A stretch of 64,000 nt of DNA from Motiliproteus sp. (GTDB lineage Bacteria; Pseudomonadota; Gammaproteobacteria; Pseudomonadales; Balneatricaceae): assembly GCA_026196225.1 (NCBI GenBank), contig JAPHRD010000021.1, forward strand, positions 1 through 64,000, written 5' to 3'. The position numbers and the translations under genes were made by a program. Of the stretch, positions 45,002 to 54,589 are shown in pieces; the stretch's first letter is position 1, and every line of letters begins with the position of its first letter. The notes under the pieces are model-generated. The model was not told where the DNA came from, searched no databases, and saw nothing but the letters and a program-made list of their open reading frames with translations.

Positions 45002-45781
45002 ATGGACTTTTCTCCTATCTACAATCAAGTATTCACAATGCTCTGGTACTTCGTACCGTTAGCACTGCTCATTGCTTTAACCAAGTCACCCTGGTTCAAA
45101 GGCTACATTGGTGAGGTTATGGTCAACCTCGCCGCTAAGCTAATGCTCGACAAAAAGCAGTATCACCTGATCAAGAACGTCACTCTTCCCACAGAGGACG
45201 GTACCACTCAGATTGATCACATCATCGTCTCTCGATTTGGTGTCTTCGTTATCGAGACCAAGAACATGAAGGGCTGGATCTTCGGGTCAACTAATCAGTC
45301 CTATTGGACACAGCAGATCTTTAAGCACAAGTCGAAGTTCCAGAATCCTCTACGGCAGAACTATAAACATGTGAAGACTTTGCAAGCGGCGCTAGAGGTA
45401 GATCCTAGTCATTTCCATTCCTTGATTGTCTTTGTAGGTGACAGCACCTTCAAAACGGATATGCCAGAGAATGTTACCTATGCCGGTGGGTACATCAGAT
45501 TCATCAAGTCGAGACAAGATGCAGTCCTGTCCGATGCGCTGGTTCGCTTGATAATCCAGAAGATAGAGAGAGGGAGGCTTACCCATTCAATCAAGACCCA
45601 TGTTGAGCATGCAAAGCATGTTCAGGCAATCGTTGAGCAGAAGGGATCAGAACCTAGCTGCCCCAAGTGCAGTAGCCCCATGGTGTTGCGAGAAGCCAAG
45701 AAAGGACAAAACATCGGTAAAAAGTTCTGGGGCTGCAGCCAGTTTCCAAAATGTCGTGCCGTGATGCAGAAGGCCTCCTAA
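45002..45781 (+). CDS. NERD-domain protein with C-terminal zinc ribbon
   Basis: 259 aa. An N-terminal membrane segment (FTMLWYFVPLALLIALTKSP), then a NERD domain at about 38-150 (YIGEVMVNLAAKLMLDKKQY, QIDHIIVSRFGVFVIETKNM, GWIFGSTNQSYWTQ), whose D...E.K pattern is that of the PD-(D/E)XK nuclease fold. It ends with a topoisomerase-type C4 zinc ribbon CPKCSSPMVLREAKKGQNIG to GCSQFPKC. All nuclease residues seem present. Probably acts on DNA near the membrane; function not established. 4 bp before the next gene. Confidence 0.88.
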   Translation: MDFSPIYNQVFTMLWYFVPLALLIALTKSPWFKGYIGEVMVNLAAKLMLDKKQYHLIKNVTLPTEDGTTQIDHIIVSRFGVFVIETKNMKGWIFGSTNQSYWTQQIFKHKSKFQNPLRQNYKHVKTLQAALEVDPSHFHSLIVFVGDSTFKTDMPENVTYAGGYIRFIKSRQDAVLSDALVRLIIQKIERGRLTHSIKTHVEHAKHVQAIVEQKGSEPSCPKCSSPMVLREAKKGQNIGKKFWGCSQFPKCRAVMQKAS

Positions 45782-45785
45782 GTTT

Positions 45786-46145
45786 ATGGATCAGAGCAGC
45801 ATCGATACCTACAACCGAGAGTCAGACAAGCTCATAGAACAGTTTGAGTCGAAGGCTTTCGAACAGGTGCATGAGCACGCACTTCCTTACTTGCCCGAAC
45901 AGCCATCTACAGTCCTGGAAGTCGATGCTGGATCTGGTCGTGACTCAGCGTGGTTTGCATCTAAGGGGCATCAGGTAATAGCTGTTGAGCCTGCTTCAGT
46001 GCTTCGTATCAAGGCACAAGAAATACACACATCACCGTCGATCCGGTGGATAGATGACTCATTACCCTCACTCGATTATGTTGTATCTCTATATATGACC
46101 TTCGATCTGATGGTTTTACCTCGATTACTCGGACGGTACGCTTAA
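45786..46145 (+). pseudogene. Truncated SAM-dependent methyltransferase
   Basis: 119 aa, about half of a class I methyltransferase. It has TVLEVDAGSGRDSAWFASKG (motif I, normally E/DxGxGxG) and HQVIAVEPASVLRIKAQ (motif II), then IRWIDDSLPSLDYV. The next motif degenerates into SLYMTFDLMVLPRLLGRYA and stops, where members of the family continue with about 100 more residues. The gene is cut at the edge of the accessory patch, 28 bp before the LysR gene's stop. Confidence 0.75.
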
Positions 46146-46173
46146 CTATTCAGATAAAAGAATCAAGATATGA

Positions 46174-47073
46174 CTAATTCTCGCCCATCAGCATTACCGT
46201 TTTCTGTGCTGTGTAGGTCTTTAAGTGCTGCCAAACCTTGTTGACCTGAGCGAGCTTTTTTTGCTCGGGGTGAATTGCAACCCAAAACGTACGGGTGATG
46301 CTGGTACTGCCCTCCAAAATGGGAATAAGGTTGGGATCCTGACGAGCCAGAAAACAAGGCAGTATAGCCAGACCTAACCCCTCCTTCACACCTACATATT
46401 GGGTGATAACGCTGGTGCTTCGGTAGACGGGTTTTGAATCAGGTATCAGGCGCTCAAGGTAGGATAATTGATCACTGAAAACCAGATCATCAACGTAACC
46501 AATCAGTGGGTGTGAGTAAACCTCGTCTAGACTTCGTATCGGCCCCTCTCGATCAAGGTAACTCCGAGATGCGTACATCCCCAACCGATAGTCACACAGC
46601 TTGCTCACTATTAATGATGTGTTGGGCGGTTTTTCAATGGTTACCGCAATATCCACCTCATGTCGGGACCACTTGACGCTGCGCTGCAACGGCAGCAGGT
46701 CGATGGTTATTTTTGGGTTATTCTGACAAAACCGTGCCATTTCTGGGGCGATGAAGTAATTCCCAAAGGCTTCGGTGACCCCTAACCTGACGTTACCCTG
46801 ATCCTCCAGGTTTTTGCCGTGAAGTATATCGATGGCCGCTTGAGCGCCTTTGTCCATCTTCTTTGCCGTCTGCAGTAATCGCTGCCCGTGCTCGGTGAGT
46901 GAGTGACCATCCACGCTTCGGTCAAAGAGCTGTGTAGCCAAACGGTCCTCCAATCGATGCAATCGGCGTGACACCGTCGACGCATCAATGCCCAGTTTTT
47001 TTGCCGCGTGAGACAACTTCTCAGCGCGTGCGACTTCAAGAAAAACCTTCAAGTCATCCCAATTCATGTCCAT
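46174..47073 (-). CDS. LysR-family transcriptional regulator
   Basis: 299 aa from the ATG at 47073 (MDMNWDDLKVFLEVARAEKL); the frame stays open to 47151 but the family begins here. Helix-turn-helix LSHAAKKLGIDASTVSRRLH, then the linker and a periplasmic-binding-like effector domain (LGMYASRSYLDREGPIRSLD, GLGLAILPCFLARQDPNLIP). Transcribed away from mmsA, with paired palindromes in the 145-bp gap. It most likely controls mmsA and itself, perhaps sensing a valine or propionate breakdown product. Confidence 0.88.
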   Translation of the reverse strand: MDMNWDDLKVFLEVARAEKLSHAAKKLGIDASTVSRRLHRLEDRLATQLFDRSVDGHSLTEHGQRLLQTAKKMDKGAQAAIDILHGKNLEDQGNVRLGVTEAFGNYFIAPEMARFCQNNPKITIDLLPLQRSVKWSRHEVDIAVTIEKPPNTSLIVSKLCDYRLGMYASRSYLDREGPIRSLDEVYSHPLIGYVDDLVFSDQLSYLERLIPDSKPVYRSTSVITQYVGVKEGLGLAILPCFLARQDPNLIPILEGSTSITRTFWVAIHPEQKKLAQVNKVWQHLKTYTAQKTVMLMGEN

Positions 47074-47092
47074 ATCATCACCAAAGTATAAC

Positions 47093-47108
47093 CTTGCATT
47101 AATGCAAG
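47093..47108. promoter_or_regulatory. Palindrome, likely LysR operator 1
   Basis: CTTGCATTAATGCAAG is a perfect 16-bp palindrome of T-N12-A type, 19 bp upstream of the LysR start codon and facing mmsA. Confidence 0.65.
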
Positions 47109-47180
47109 AACGCATTGCTGCTATGCCTATTGTTTGAACACTAAACGACAAGATATGCTCTCTTCAAGCTATTTTTCATG

Positions 47181-47194
47181 TTGCAAAAATGCAG
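47181..47194. promoter_or_regulatory. Second TTGCA-N4-TGCA site, likely LysR operator 2
   Basis: TTGCAAAAATGCAG repeats the TTGCA-N4-TGCA pattern of the palindrome at 47093, 74 bp from it and 25 bp before the mmsA ATG. Confidence 0.5.
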
Positions 47195-47218
47195 CAAATT
47201 ACTAGACCGGAGGCGTCG

Positions 47219-48718
47219 ATGAGTATCCCTACCATCCCAATGATAATTAATGGTGAAAAGGTTGAATCCCAAAGCGGTAACCTGGTTGATGTATTGAACC
47301 CAGCGACTCAAGAAGTTGTTGCCCAGGTTCCTTTTGCCACGCTAGACGAAGTTGATGTAGCGGTTGCCAATGCCAAAGAGGCCTTTAAAAGCTGGCGCAA
47401 AGTTTCACTGGCCAAACGTCAGTCTATTCTACTCAACTTCCAGCAGTTGGTTCGTGAAAATACCACTGTACTGGCCGAGCTAATTAGCCTGGAGCATGGT
47501 AAGACCCTGCCCGATGCTGAGGGTGAAGTGGGACGTGGCTTAGAAGCGATCGAAAACGCCTGCATGATCACCAAACTACAGCAGGGTGAGATCTCCGATA
47601 ATGTGGCCGGTGACGTCAACGTTTATACTCTGAACAAGCCACTGGGCGTTGGTGTCGGCATCACCGCTTTTAATTTCCCGATCATGCTGCCTTGCTTTAT
47701 GTTTCCGATCGCAATCGCCTGCGGCAACACCTTTGTCTTGAAGCCTTCAGAGCAGGATCCATCCTCGACCATGCTGCTGGTAGAACTCGCGCACAAAGCG
47801 GGTATTCCGGCTGGCGTGCTAAACGTCGTCCATGGTGGTGCTGATGTGGCCAATCATCTGGCCGATCATCCGGATACCAAAGCCCTGTCTTTCATCGGTT
47901 CAACCCATGTTGGAACGTCGCTGTACCAACGCGCTAGCAATGCCGGCAAGCGAGCCCAGTGCATGATGGGTGCAAAGAACCATGGCGTGGTCATGCCCGA
48001 TGCCAACAAGGACCAGGCTATCAATCACATGCTGGGTTCCTGCTTCGGCGCAGCTGGTCAGCGCTGTATGGCTAACTCGGTCATTATCCTGGTCGGTGAG
48101 GCACGCGAGTGGCTACCCGAGATGGTCGAGCGGGCTAAAGATATGATTGTCGGCCCGGGAAGCAACCGCGAGGCCGATACTGGTCCGCTGGTATCTCCGC
48201 AAGCCAAGGCACGGGTTGAAGGCCTAATCGCCTCAGGTGTTGAGCAAGGTGCGAGCCTTCTGCTTGACGGCCGTGGTGTCGAGGTTGAAGGCTACCCGAA
48301 CGGTAATTTTGTTGGACCGACTCTGTTCAGCGACGTCACCGTCGATATGGATATTTACTCTCAGGAGATCTTTGGCCCGGTCATGTGTGTCATGCTGGCA
48401 GAAGATTTAGAAGAAGCCACCAACATCATCAACGCCAACCCGAACGGCAACGGTACTGCAATCTTCACCAACTCAGGTTGGAATGCGCGCTGGTTTGAAA
48501 ACAACGTCGATGTGGGCCAGATTGGTATCAATATCCCCATCGCGGTACCAGTTGCTTATTATAGTTTCACCGGTTCACGCGCTTCCAAGCTTGGAGATCT
48601 GGGCCCTAACGGCCAGCAAGCGGTACAGTTCTGGACCCAAACCCATACCGTTTCAGCACGCTGGTTTGCGCCGGGTACCACCTCGAGCAAAGTCAATACC
48701 ACGATCTCGATGAAGTAG
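47219..48718 (+). CDS. mmsA: CoA-acylating methylmalonate-semialdehyde dehydrogenase
   Basis: 499 aa from the ATG at 47219, which has GGAGG 5 nt upstream. Aldehyde dehydrogenase fold: PLGVGVGITAFNFPIMLPCF, LSFIGSTHVGTSLY, the catalytic Cys in CFGAAGQRCMANSVIILV, QEIFGPVMCVML and the C-terminal YSFTGSRASKLGDLG typical of MMSDH. Converts methylmalonate or malonate semialdehyde with NAD+ and CoA to propionyl- or acetyl-CoA in valine, inositol or beta-alanine breakdown. No mmsB (3-hydroxyisobutyrate dehydrogenase) follows. Confidence 0.93.
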   Translation: MSIPTIPMIINGEKVESQSGNLVDVLNPATQEVVAQVPFATLDEVDVAVANAKEAFKSWRKVSLAKRQSILLNFQQLVRENTTVLAELISLEHGKTLPDAEGEVGRGLEAIENACMITKLQQGEISDNVAGDVNVYTLNKPLGVGVGITAFNFPIMLPCFMFPIAIACGNTFVLKPSEQDPSSTMLLVELAHKAGIPAGVLNVVHGGADVANHLADHPDTKALSFIGSTHVGTSLYQRASNAGKRAQCMMGAKNHGVVMPDANKDQAINHMLGSCFGAAGQRCMANSVIILVGEAREWLPEMVERAKDMIVGPGSNREADTGPLVSPQAKARVEGLIASGVEQGASLLLDGRGVEVEGYPNGNFVGPTLFSDVTVDMDIYSQEIFGPVMCVMLAEDLEEATNIINANPNGNGTAIFTNSGWNARWFENNVDVGQIGINIPIAVPVAYYSFTGSRASKLGDLGPNGQQAVQFWTQTHTVSARWFAPGTTSSKVNTTISMK

Positions 48719-49138
48719 CCCTCAGTTCATTGATATAGCACTCGCAAAGCCGCAGTCCGGATTCACCGGCTGCGGCAAATTCAAATAGCCCCATTAGTAC
48801 TTTTTGATACATTAAAGAATAATATTGGCGTGTTTCATCTTTATTGGCCAAGGTTAAAGATCTATTCAAATACTTCTTAGCATTTGAAGCGAACATCCAG
48901 AAGCGCTCTGCAATAACCCATCTGTATTCATCAAATTTGTTCCCTTGGCATTACCACTCCTAATCGACTGGACCTAGTGGTGTATTCTTGGCGTGCTATG
49001 ATTCTTAATCGCGGAATAGCGCTTAGATTTAAGACTATTGGATTATCAGTAGAATGATGGATATGAAACAGGCTGTTCAGGCGTTATTTTTACTCGAACC
49101 CTCAACTTATCCCGACATACTAGAGACTCGATAGCACT
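48719..49138. other. Intergenic region before SulP gene
   Basis: 420 bp without a supported gene. A short minus-strand open stretch at 48693-48896 overlaps the end of mmsA and has no family resemblance or ribosome-binding site. Confidence 0.45.
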
Positions 49139-50932
49139 TTGAAACCCAGCGATAGACAATCGATACAGAACTCCCAAAGCTGGTTTAGCCACTGGCTGCC
49201 CTTTTTAATTTGGGGTAAATCACTCAACCGTCGCTCTCTATCTGCTGATCTGTTAGCTGGATTGACTGGCGCGGTGGTGGTATTGCCACAAGGTGTGGCC
49301 TACGCGCTGATTGCTGGGCTACCACCCGAGTATGGTCTTTACACTGCTATTATTACGCCAATAGTCGCCGGTCTATTTGGCTCATCGTTACATCTGATTT
49401 CCGGCCCTACTGCTGCCATCTCAATCGTTGTCCTCAGCGTGGTCAGCAGCGTTGTTCCGCCCGACAGTAGTGGATTTATCCCTGCCGTTTTAACACTGAC
49501 CTTATTGGCAGGCGTTATCCAATTTGCGCTGGGGATTGCCGGCCTGGGCACCCTGGTTAATTTTATTTCCCATACGGTGGTTATCGGCTTTACGGCAGGT
49601 GCTGCGATACTGATTGCTACCAGTCAGTTAAAGTATGTACTGGGTGTCGATGTGCCTACGGGCGCCTCTTTTGCTGGCTCCTGGTCTGCGTTGCTCAGAC
49701 AGCTGGATGTCACAAACACCTATTCCTTGATCATTGCGGTCAGCACTATTTTCTCTACCCTGCTGCTGAAACGTATTAATCCGAGATTACCGACCATGCT
49801 ATTTGGCATGGTAACCGGAGCCGTAGTCTGCTGGGTGATCGACGGAGCCAGTCATGGAGTGCCTCTGGTGGGCGCTCTGCCCGGCAATCTGCCAGGCTTT
49901 TCATTGCCAGATCTTTCCTATGGCACAGTCACGGAGATTATACCCGGTGCTATTGCCGTGGCTATTCTGGGATTAGTCGAGGCGGTTTCTATTGCCCGAG
50001 CAATCGCCATACGATCCGGCCAACGTATCGAAGGTAATCAGGAATTTATCGGCCAAGGATTATCCAACATAGTCGGTAGTTTTTTCTCCTGCTATGCAGG
50101 CTCCGGATCCTTCACTCGCAGCGGCGTCAACTACGACTCCGGCGCTCGCTCACCCATGTCGGGAATTTTTGCAGCGCTGTTCCTGGTAGCAATTCTACTT
50201 CTGGCACCGGAAATAACCGCCTTTCTTCCACTCCCAGCTATGGCGGGTGCGATCCTACTGATTGCTGCTAATTTGATCGATTTTCATCACATTAAACAGA
50301 TCCTGCGGAGCAACCGTCAAGAAGCTACTGTACTAGCGGTTACCTTCTTTTCAACCCTCATCGTTGAGCTAGAATTTGCCATCTACCTAGGTGTTATTCT
50401 CTCTTTGACGCTATACCTACGCCGTACCTCCAAGCCTCGTGTGATGGAGGTGGCGCCTAAATCCTTCGAATACGGAACCGATCTTCGCAGTATCCAGCGC
50501 TTCCAATTGGAAGAGTGCCCGCAGCTGAAAATCCTTCGGATCGACGGTTCTATTTTTTTCGGCGCAGTCGACCATATTCAGCGAACCCTGCAAAAACACA
50601 GCACAGAATGGGGTGAAGACAAGCCCATTTTACTAGTCTGTTCCGGGATCAATTTTATTGATGTAGCCGGCGCAGAGATGCTGATTCAGGAATCTATCCG
50701 GCTGAAATCCACCGGTGGCAAGCTAACTCTTTGCGCGCTCAAAAACACGGTCAAAGATGAGTTGAAATCGGCGGGTTATCTGTCCCGTTTAGGAGAGGAA
50801 AGTTTCTACGCTACTGTGGATGAGGCCTTATCGGCTATTGTCGAAGAACTGGTACCCGCTCAGTGTGCCATCTGTACGAAACGGGTTTTTCAACAGTGTC
50901 CACCAGCGCCGATGAAACTCGACAGCGCATAA
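49139..50932 (+). CDS. SulP-family inorganic anion transporter
   Basis: 597 aa. Sulfate-transporter membrane domain of 12-14 segments, opening LLAGLTGAVVVLPQGVAYAL and with SGPTAAISIVVLSVVSSVVP and QEFIGQGLSNIVGSFFSCYA. It is followed by a cytoplasmic STAS domain at about 440-560 (ILRIDGSIFFGAVDHIQ, LVCSGINFIDVAGAEMLIQE). Likely moves sulfate, bicarbonate or a dicarboxylate. After STAS there is a short cysteine tail CAICTKRVFQQCPP. The start is a TTG with weak ribosome-binding signals; an upstream ATG is not available in frame. Confidence 0.9.
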   Translation: MKPSDRQSIQNSQSWFSHWLPFLIWGKSLNRRSLSADLLAGLTGAVVVLPQGVAYALIAGLPPEYGLYTAIITPIVAGLFGSSLHLISGPTAAISIVVLSVVSSVVPPDSSGFIPAVLTLTLLAGVIQFALGIAGLGTLVNFISHTVVIGFTAGAAILIATSQLKYVLGVDVPTGASFAGSWSALLRQLDVTNTYSLIIAVSTIFSTLLLKRINPRLPTMLFGMVTGAVVCWVIDGASHGVPLVGALPGNLPGFSLPDLSYGTVTEIIPGAIAVAILGLVEAVSIARAIAIRSGQRIEGNQEFIGQGLSNIVGSFFSCYAGSGSFTRSGVNYDSGARSPMSGIFAALFLVAILLLAPEITAFLPLPAMAGAILLIAANLIDFHHIKQILRSNRQEATVLAVTFFSTLIVELEFAIYLGVILSLTLYLRRTSKPRVMEVAPKSFEYGTDLRSIQRFQLEECPQLKILRIDGSIFFGAVDHIQRTLQKHSTEWGEDKPILLVCSGINFIDVAGAEMLIQESIRLKSTGGKLTLCALKNTVKDELKSAGYLSRLGEESFYATVDEALSAIVEELVPAQCAICTKRVFQQCPPAPMKLDSA

Positions 50933-50946
50933 CCACTGAAATCTAG

Positions 50947-51705
50947 TTAAGACAGCTCAAACAGGTCTTCCATCTGGATCAATGTGAGATAACCCTTCTG
51001 CTTTTTTATCAGCCCAAAAAAGCGTTTACTCTGCAGACAAGCACCGGTATCGATATAACAACTGTTATGGCGGCGCTGAGGAGTGGATACGATGGTATGG
51101 CCGTGCACCGTAAGATCAATATTTTCGATGGTAGCCCCGGCCCCTGGATCTTTGGCGGTGCGAGACCAGAGTGCATCGTAGCGAGCCACTTTGCCGGACA
51201 TGTCTGAGTTTGCCAAGGTGGATTCCAACTGCTGCCAGTCCTTACAGGGGCACTCGGCATGTACCAAGCCGATCCGGCGACCATCCGGAAGCGCCACTTC
51301 AATGCTCCAGGGCATCCGTAAGGCCTGGTCTTCAACAAACCGGCAGAATTCATGGTGAGTCTGGCAAAACTGGTCAAAATCGTCGATCCATCTCCGACCA
51401 CCACTGTTCATCCACATGCCGATCTCTTTCGGGTCTCGATTCAGATAGGCATTAAACATCATCGCTTCGTGGTTTCCACGTACGGCAAAGAACCAGCTTT
51501 CATGCAGTAGCTCGAACGCCCTCAAGGAATCTTCCCCTCGATCAATCAGATCACCCACTGAAAAAAGCCTATCTTTGGCGGTGTTAAACCGAACCGACTC
51601 CATTGCACGGAACAATTGATCCAGCTGCCCATGGAGATCACCGATGACGAAGTCTCGGCCCTGGGTATTGGCATCAAAGCGTTTAAAGTAGATCGGTTGG
51701 TCCAC
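50947..51705 (-). CDS. PrpA-like metallophosphoesterase
   Basis: 252 aa. All calcineurin-type motifs are present: GDLHGQLDQLF, SVGDLIDRGEDSL, RGNHEAMMF, LVHAECP and VHGHTIV. These bind two metals for phosphate ester cleavage. Closest in outline to the bacterial Ser/Thr or diadenosine phosphatases PrpA/PrpB and ApaH. Convergent with the SulP gene (14 bp between stops). Confidence 0.88.
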   Translation of the reverse strand: MDQPIYFKRFDANTQGRDFVIGDLHGQLDQLFRAMESVRFNTAKDRLFSVGDLIDRGEDSLRAFELLHESWFFAVRGNHEAMMFNAYLNRDPKEIGMWMNSGGRRWIDDFDQFCQTHHEFCRFVEDQALRMPWSIEVALPDGRRIGLVHAECPCKDWQQLESTLANSDMSGKVARYDALWSRTAKDPGAGATIENIDLTVHGHTIVSTPQRRHNSCYIDTGACLQSKRFFGLIKKQKGYLTLIQMEDLFELS

Positions 51706-51978
51706 TGGGGTCTCTCAAACAATCACAAAATCGTCTCTAATATATACCTTCCATACCGCTTCATCACGGCTTATCTCTGAATCCAATTCATCTAAGTGCT
51801 ATTACTCAATTCAGCCAATTTAGATCAACGTCAATATTTCATTGATTCTGAAACATTAAAAACCGAACTCTCAATTCGGACTGAAAAAACTTCATCTGCA
51901 CCAAACAAAGCTCAATCTTTATGGATTTACGGCCGATAACCTGACAGCTAACCCTGTAGACGCCGGGAGGGTCTCAAA

Positions 51979-53136
51979 ATGTACATTTCATTCAACAGCA
52001 ATGAATCCTTTTTTCGCCAGCAAAACTTTCTGTTGAGTTCCAACGGACACGCCGATGGCCGGGACAATGGCGGTCGCTCCGTTGCCGCCACCGACAGAGT
52101 GCTGGACAAGTTGGCCGAGAAGATTCCTGGCATGAGTGCCGGCGAAATGCGAGGGCTTAGCGCCGAACAGTTCTCTCCCGAGAAAGTCTCCAATCGGATC
52201 GCAGACTTCGTCTCCCAAGGTCTGGAACAAGCCCGTCGTGATGGCAAATCTGAAACTGAAGTTCAGAAACTCTATGAGCAAGCCGTCAAGGGAATCGAAC
52301 AGGGCTTTAACGAAGCTCGGGATATCCTAGAAGATATGAGCCTGCTCAGCGATGAGCTATCTGAAACCATCGATACCACCTTCGACCTCACCATGGAGAA
52401 AGTGGATGCGCTGGCTCCGATCGCTGACGAAGAGGAGCAAGGGTTGACCAGCACCAGCATGCTGGCGGCTGAACGCTACCAGGAGTCCGAAAGCTTCTCC
52501 CTCAAACTACGCACCCAAGATGGCGATAAGGTAGTCGTTAAATTTGATAGCTCCAGCAGCTACGAAGCCAGCTTTGGCGCCTACAGTGACGATGAGGCAA
52601 GCGCTGTATCCTTCAGCATTGACCGCTCTCAGAGCAGTAATTATCGCTTTAGCGTAGAAGGTGAGCTTGATGAGGGAGAGATTGATGCAATTCAGGAGCT
52701 GATTCAGGACGTCAGTCTGATCGCCGATGACTTCTTTGATGGCGACGTACAGGCAGCCTTTGATCAAGCCAGCCAATATCAAATGGATAAAACTGAACTA
52801 GCATCCATGCACCTTCGTCTGACCCAATCCCAAGAGTACAGCTCAGTTGCCGCCTATCAACAGGTTCAGGATATGGGTGAGCAACAGCAGCCTGGTCGCA
52901 AGCTGGGCCATATGCTACAAGGCTTGAGAGACGGATTTAGCAACCCTGCACTGGGCTTCCTGCAATCTCCCTTCGGATTTGGTCAGGATCTGCTTAGCAA
53001 CCTGATTCCTCAAGACAACCGCTACCAACAGGCCGAGAGAGAGCAGCAATCACTATTCGATCAAAATTTAAATAGCCTTAGAGATATACTGGATACCTTC
53101 TCAACTTCGGAAGTTGAATCTGACGATAATGATTAG
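51979..53136 (+). CDS. DUF5610 protein
   Basis: 385 aa, no signal peptide. An acidic, mostly helical N-terminal half contains the DUF5610 core (KLAEKIPGMSAGEMRGLSAE, FVSQGLEQARRDGKSETEVQ, AVKGIEQGFNEARDILEDMS). A beta-rich middle segment follows (SFSLKLRTQDGDKVVVKFDS, SYEASFGAYSDDEASAVSFS) and a Gln-rich tail. Such proteins occur in motile marine Gammaproteobacteria but have no known role. GGGAGGG lies 7 nt before the ATG. Confidence 0.85.
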   Translation: MYISFNSNESFFRQQNFLLSSNGHADGRDNGGRSVAATDRVLDKLAEKIPGMSAGEMRGLSAEQFSPEKVSNRIADFVSQGLEQARRDGKSETEVQKLYEQAVKGIEQGFNEARDILEDMSLLSDELSETIDTTFDLTMEKVDALAPIADEEEQGLTSTSMLAAERYQESESFSLKLRTQDGDKVVVKFDSSSSYEASFGAYSDDEASAVSFSIDRSQSSNYRFSVEGELDEGEIDAIQELIQDVSLIADDFFDGDVQAAFDQASQYQMDKTELASMHLRLTQSQEYSSVAAYQQVQDMGEQQQPGRKLGHMLQGLRDGFSNPALGFLQSPFGFGQDLLSNLIPQDNRYQQAEREQQSLFDQNLNSLRDILDTFSTSEVESDDND

Positions 53137-53270
53137 TCCGATAAAAAGCTAATCGAATAACTACAATCCCTGCCCTATAAACAAAAACCTATAGGGCAGA
53201 ATTATTCCCCGCCTCTTATCTTTTGTTTTCCATAAAGCCATCGGTCAATGATTATTGACCAGCTACTGTC

Positions 53271-53543
53271 TCAGGAGAAAATAGCGTCGCCCTGTTGGTC
53301 GATAGTCATTTTTGCCTTATAAAGCGTTACTTCAACGCATTCATCAAAGCTCATCACCAGATCACAGCGAATAAATTGGTGTTCGCGATCGTCCTTGCTG
53401 ATAACGGCCGCAATACGATACTGACCCTCCTCTTCCCTTGGGGCAGGAGCTATGGAATAACCTTTGTATTCCACTGGCTCAACCGGGTGAGCGCTTTCTC
53501 CGCTGCCTGAAAATAACGATTTGAAAGAATCAAAAAAGCTCAT
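53271..53543 (-). CDS. HlyU-family protein
   Basis: 90 aa. The HlyU domain covers nearly all of it: VEYKGYSIAPAPREEEGQYR, IAAVISKDDREHQFIRCDLV, SFDECVEVTLYKAKMTIDQQ. This small family is named after, but unrelated in fold to, the ArsR-like HlyU of Vibrio, and its role is open. The start overlaps the stop of the TerB gene by 4 bp (ATGA), so the two are co-translated. Confidence 0.85.
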   Translation of the reverse strand: MSFFDSFKSLFSGSGESAHPVEPVEYKGYSIAPAPREEEGQYRIAAVISKDDREHQFIRCDLVMSFDECVEVTLYKAKMTIDQQGDAIFS

Positions 53544-54028
53544 GGATTATTCCCATTTTCAGTACTGGACGCCGTTGCCGATTGGGCCTTCAGCTTTCGC
53601 TTGATAAAATCACCGTGGGAAACATAAATCAGGTCTGCCACCCTGCGAATCAAGTGATCCTCATATTTATCCAGCTCACCGTCGGCAAAGGCAACCTGCC
53701 ACATAGACTCAATCAAAGCCAGTTTCTGATCGTAGTTATATGACTCATTCACCAGCGCCGTAAACTGGTGCATTGAAATCGACTCCTCAACCTCACTGTG
53801 GGCCAAGTTCACCAGCTCCTGCAGCTCCTGTTCAGGAATGCTAAATTGACGACCTAAGGCATCATAGACGGCTTTCAGCTCCTGGGAGTCCATCTCAAAA
53901 TCAGCTCTGGATACCTCTATTAACAATGCCGCAGTAGCTAGTTCCAAGGCATGAATTCGCTGTTCCGGTTTTTGCTCTAAAGCCAATTCCATATTTGAGG
54001 AGAAGTAGTTTTTTATCTTTGCAAGCAA
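53540..54028 (-). CDS. TerB-family protein
   Basis: 162 aa. All-helical TerB fold with the acidic metal-binding repeats ATAALLIEVSRADFEMDSQE, HSEVEESISMHQFTALVNES and LIESMWQVAFADGELDKYED. TerB-like proteins are found in tellurite-resistance and stress systems; without other ter genes nearby a housekeeping envelope-stress role is more likely. Heads the two-gene unit with the HlyU-family gene. Confidence 0.88.
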   Translation of the reverse strand: MLAKIKNYFSSNMELALEQKPEQRIHALELATAALLIEVSRADFEMDSQELKAVYDALGRQFSIPEQELQELVNLAHSEVEESISMHQFTALVNESYNYDQKLALIESMWQVAFADGELDKYEDHLIRRVADLIYVSHGDFIKRKLKAQSATASSTENGNNP

Positions 54029-54183
54029 GCTCGTTTCCCCCTTGAGTTTCTATATCCAAATCTAGTAGTCTAACTGGCCCGGGATATCGTCAAACGGACT
54101 TGTCAGCAACATATTCCGGTAATAAAAGCGTCCTAGAATGACGCGTAAAATAATAAAGAACCACTGTAAACGGACCTACGATC

Positions 54184-54387
54184 ATGATGCAATCTCAACA
54201 AGCCTACCAGACCAGTTTTAACCCCAGTAATGCCGACATCGCTTTAGACATCGATGCCAGCCGGAATTCAATTACATTGAGCGGTATCCAGTATCACTTT
54301 GAAAATGCCGACAAGATGGAAGCATTTCTTCGCACCCTTTGGGATGGAAAAATTCCAACTTCGCACCAATTCCATATCGATCAGTAG
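54184..54387 (+). CDS. Small conserved-looking protein of unknown function
   Basis: 67 aa: MMQSQQAYQTSFNPSNADIA to IPTSHQFHIDQ. Codon use is regular and the middle (DASRNSITLSGIQYHFENAD KMEAFLRTLW) looks like a small alpha-beta fold, but no family is recognised. No strong ribosome-binding site. Divergent from the TerB gene, 155 bp apart. Confidence 0.55.
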   Translation: MMQSQQAYQTSFNPSNADIALDIDASRNSITLSGIQYHFENADKMEAFLRTLWDGKIPTSHQFHIDQ

Positions 54388-54589
54388 TCACTCTACACCT
54401 CAAGCAACATCGCAGCCTCACAACACCTGAAGGCTATTTAAGCAAAAACATATAAAACATATGCTTGAATAGCCATTCAGTCATAAATTAGGTTTCAGCA
54501 TAGATCATACTAATATATAAATTGGCTAAACTAGCTTATTCGAGCCGCTACGCCTTATAATTTGCCACATCTGCCTGTTGGTTGTAGCA

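Noticed and set aside
48693..48896. 67-aa minus-strand frame after mmsA
   Set aside because: Overlaps the mmsA end, no start signals and no family resemblance.
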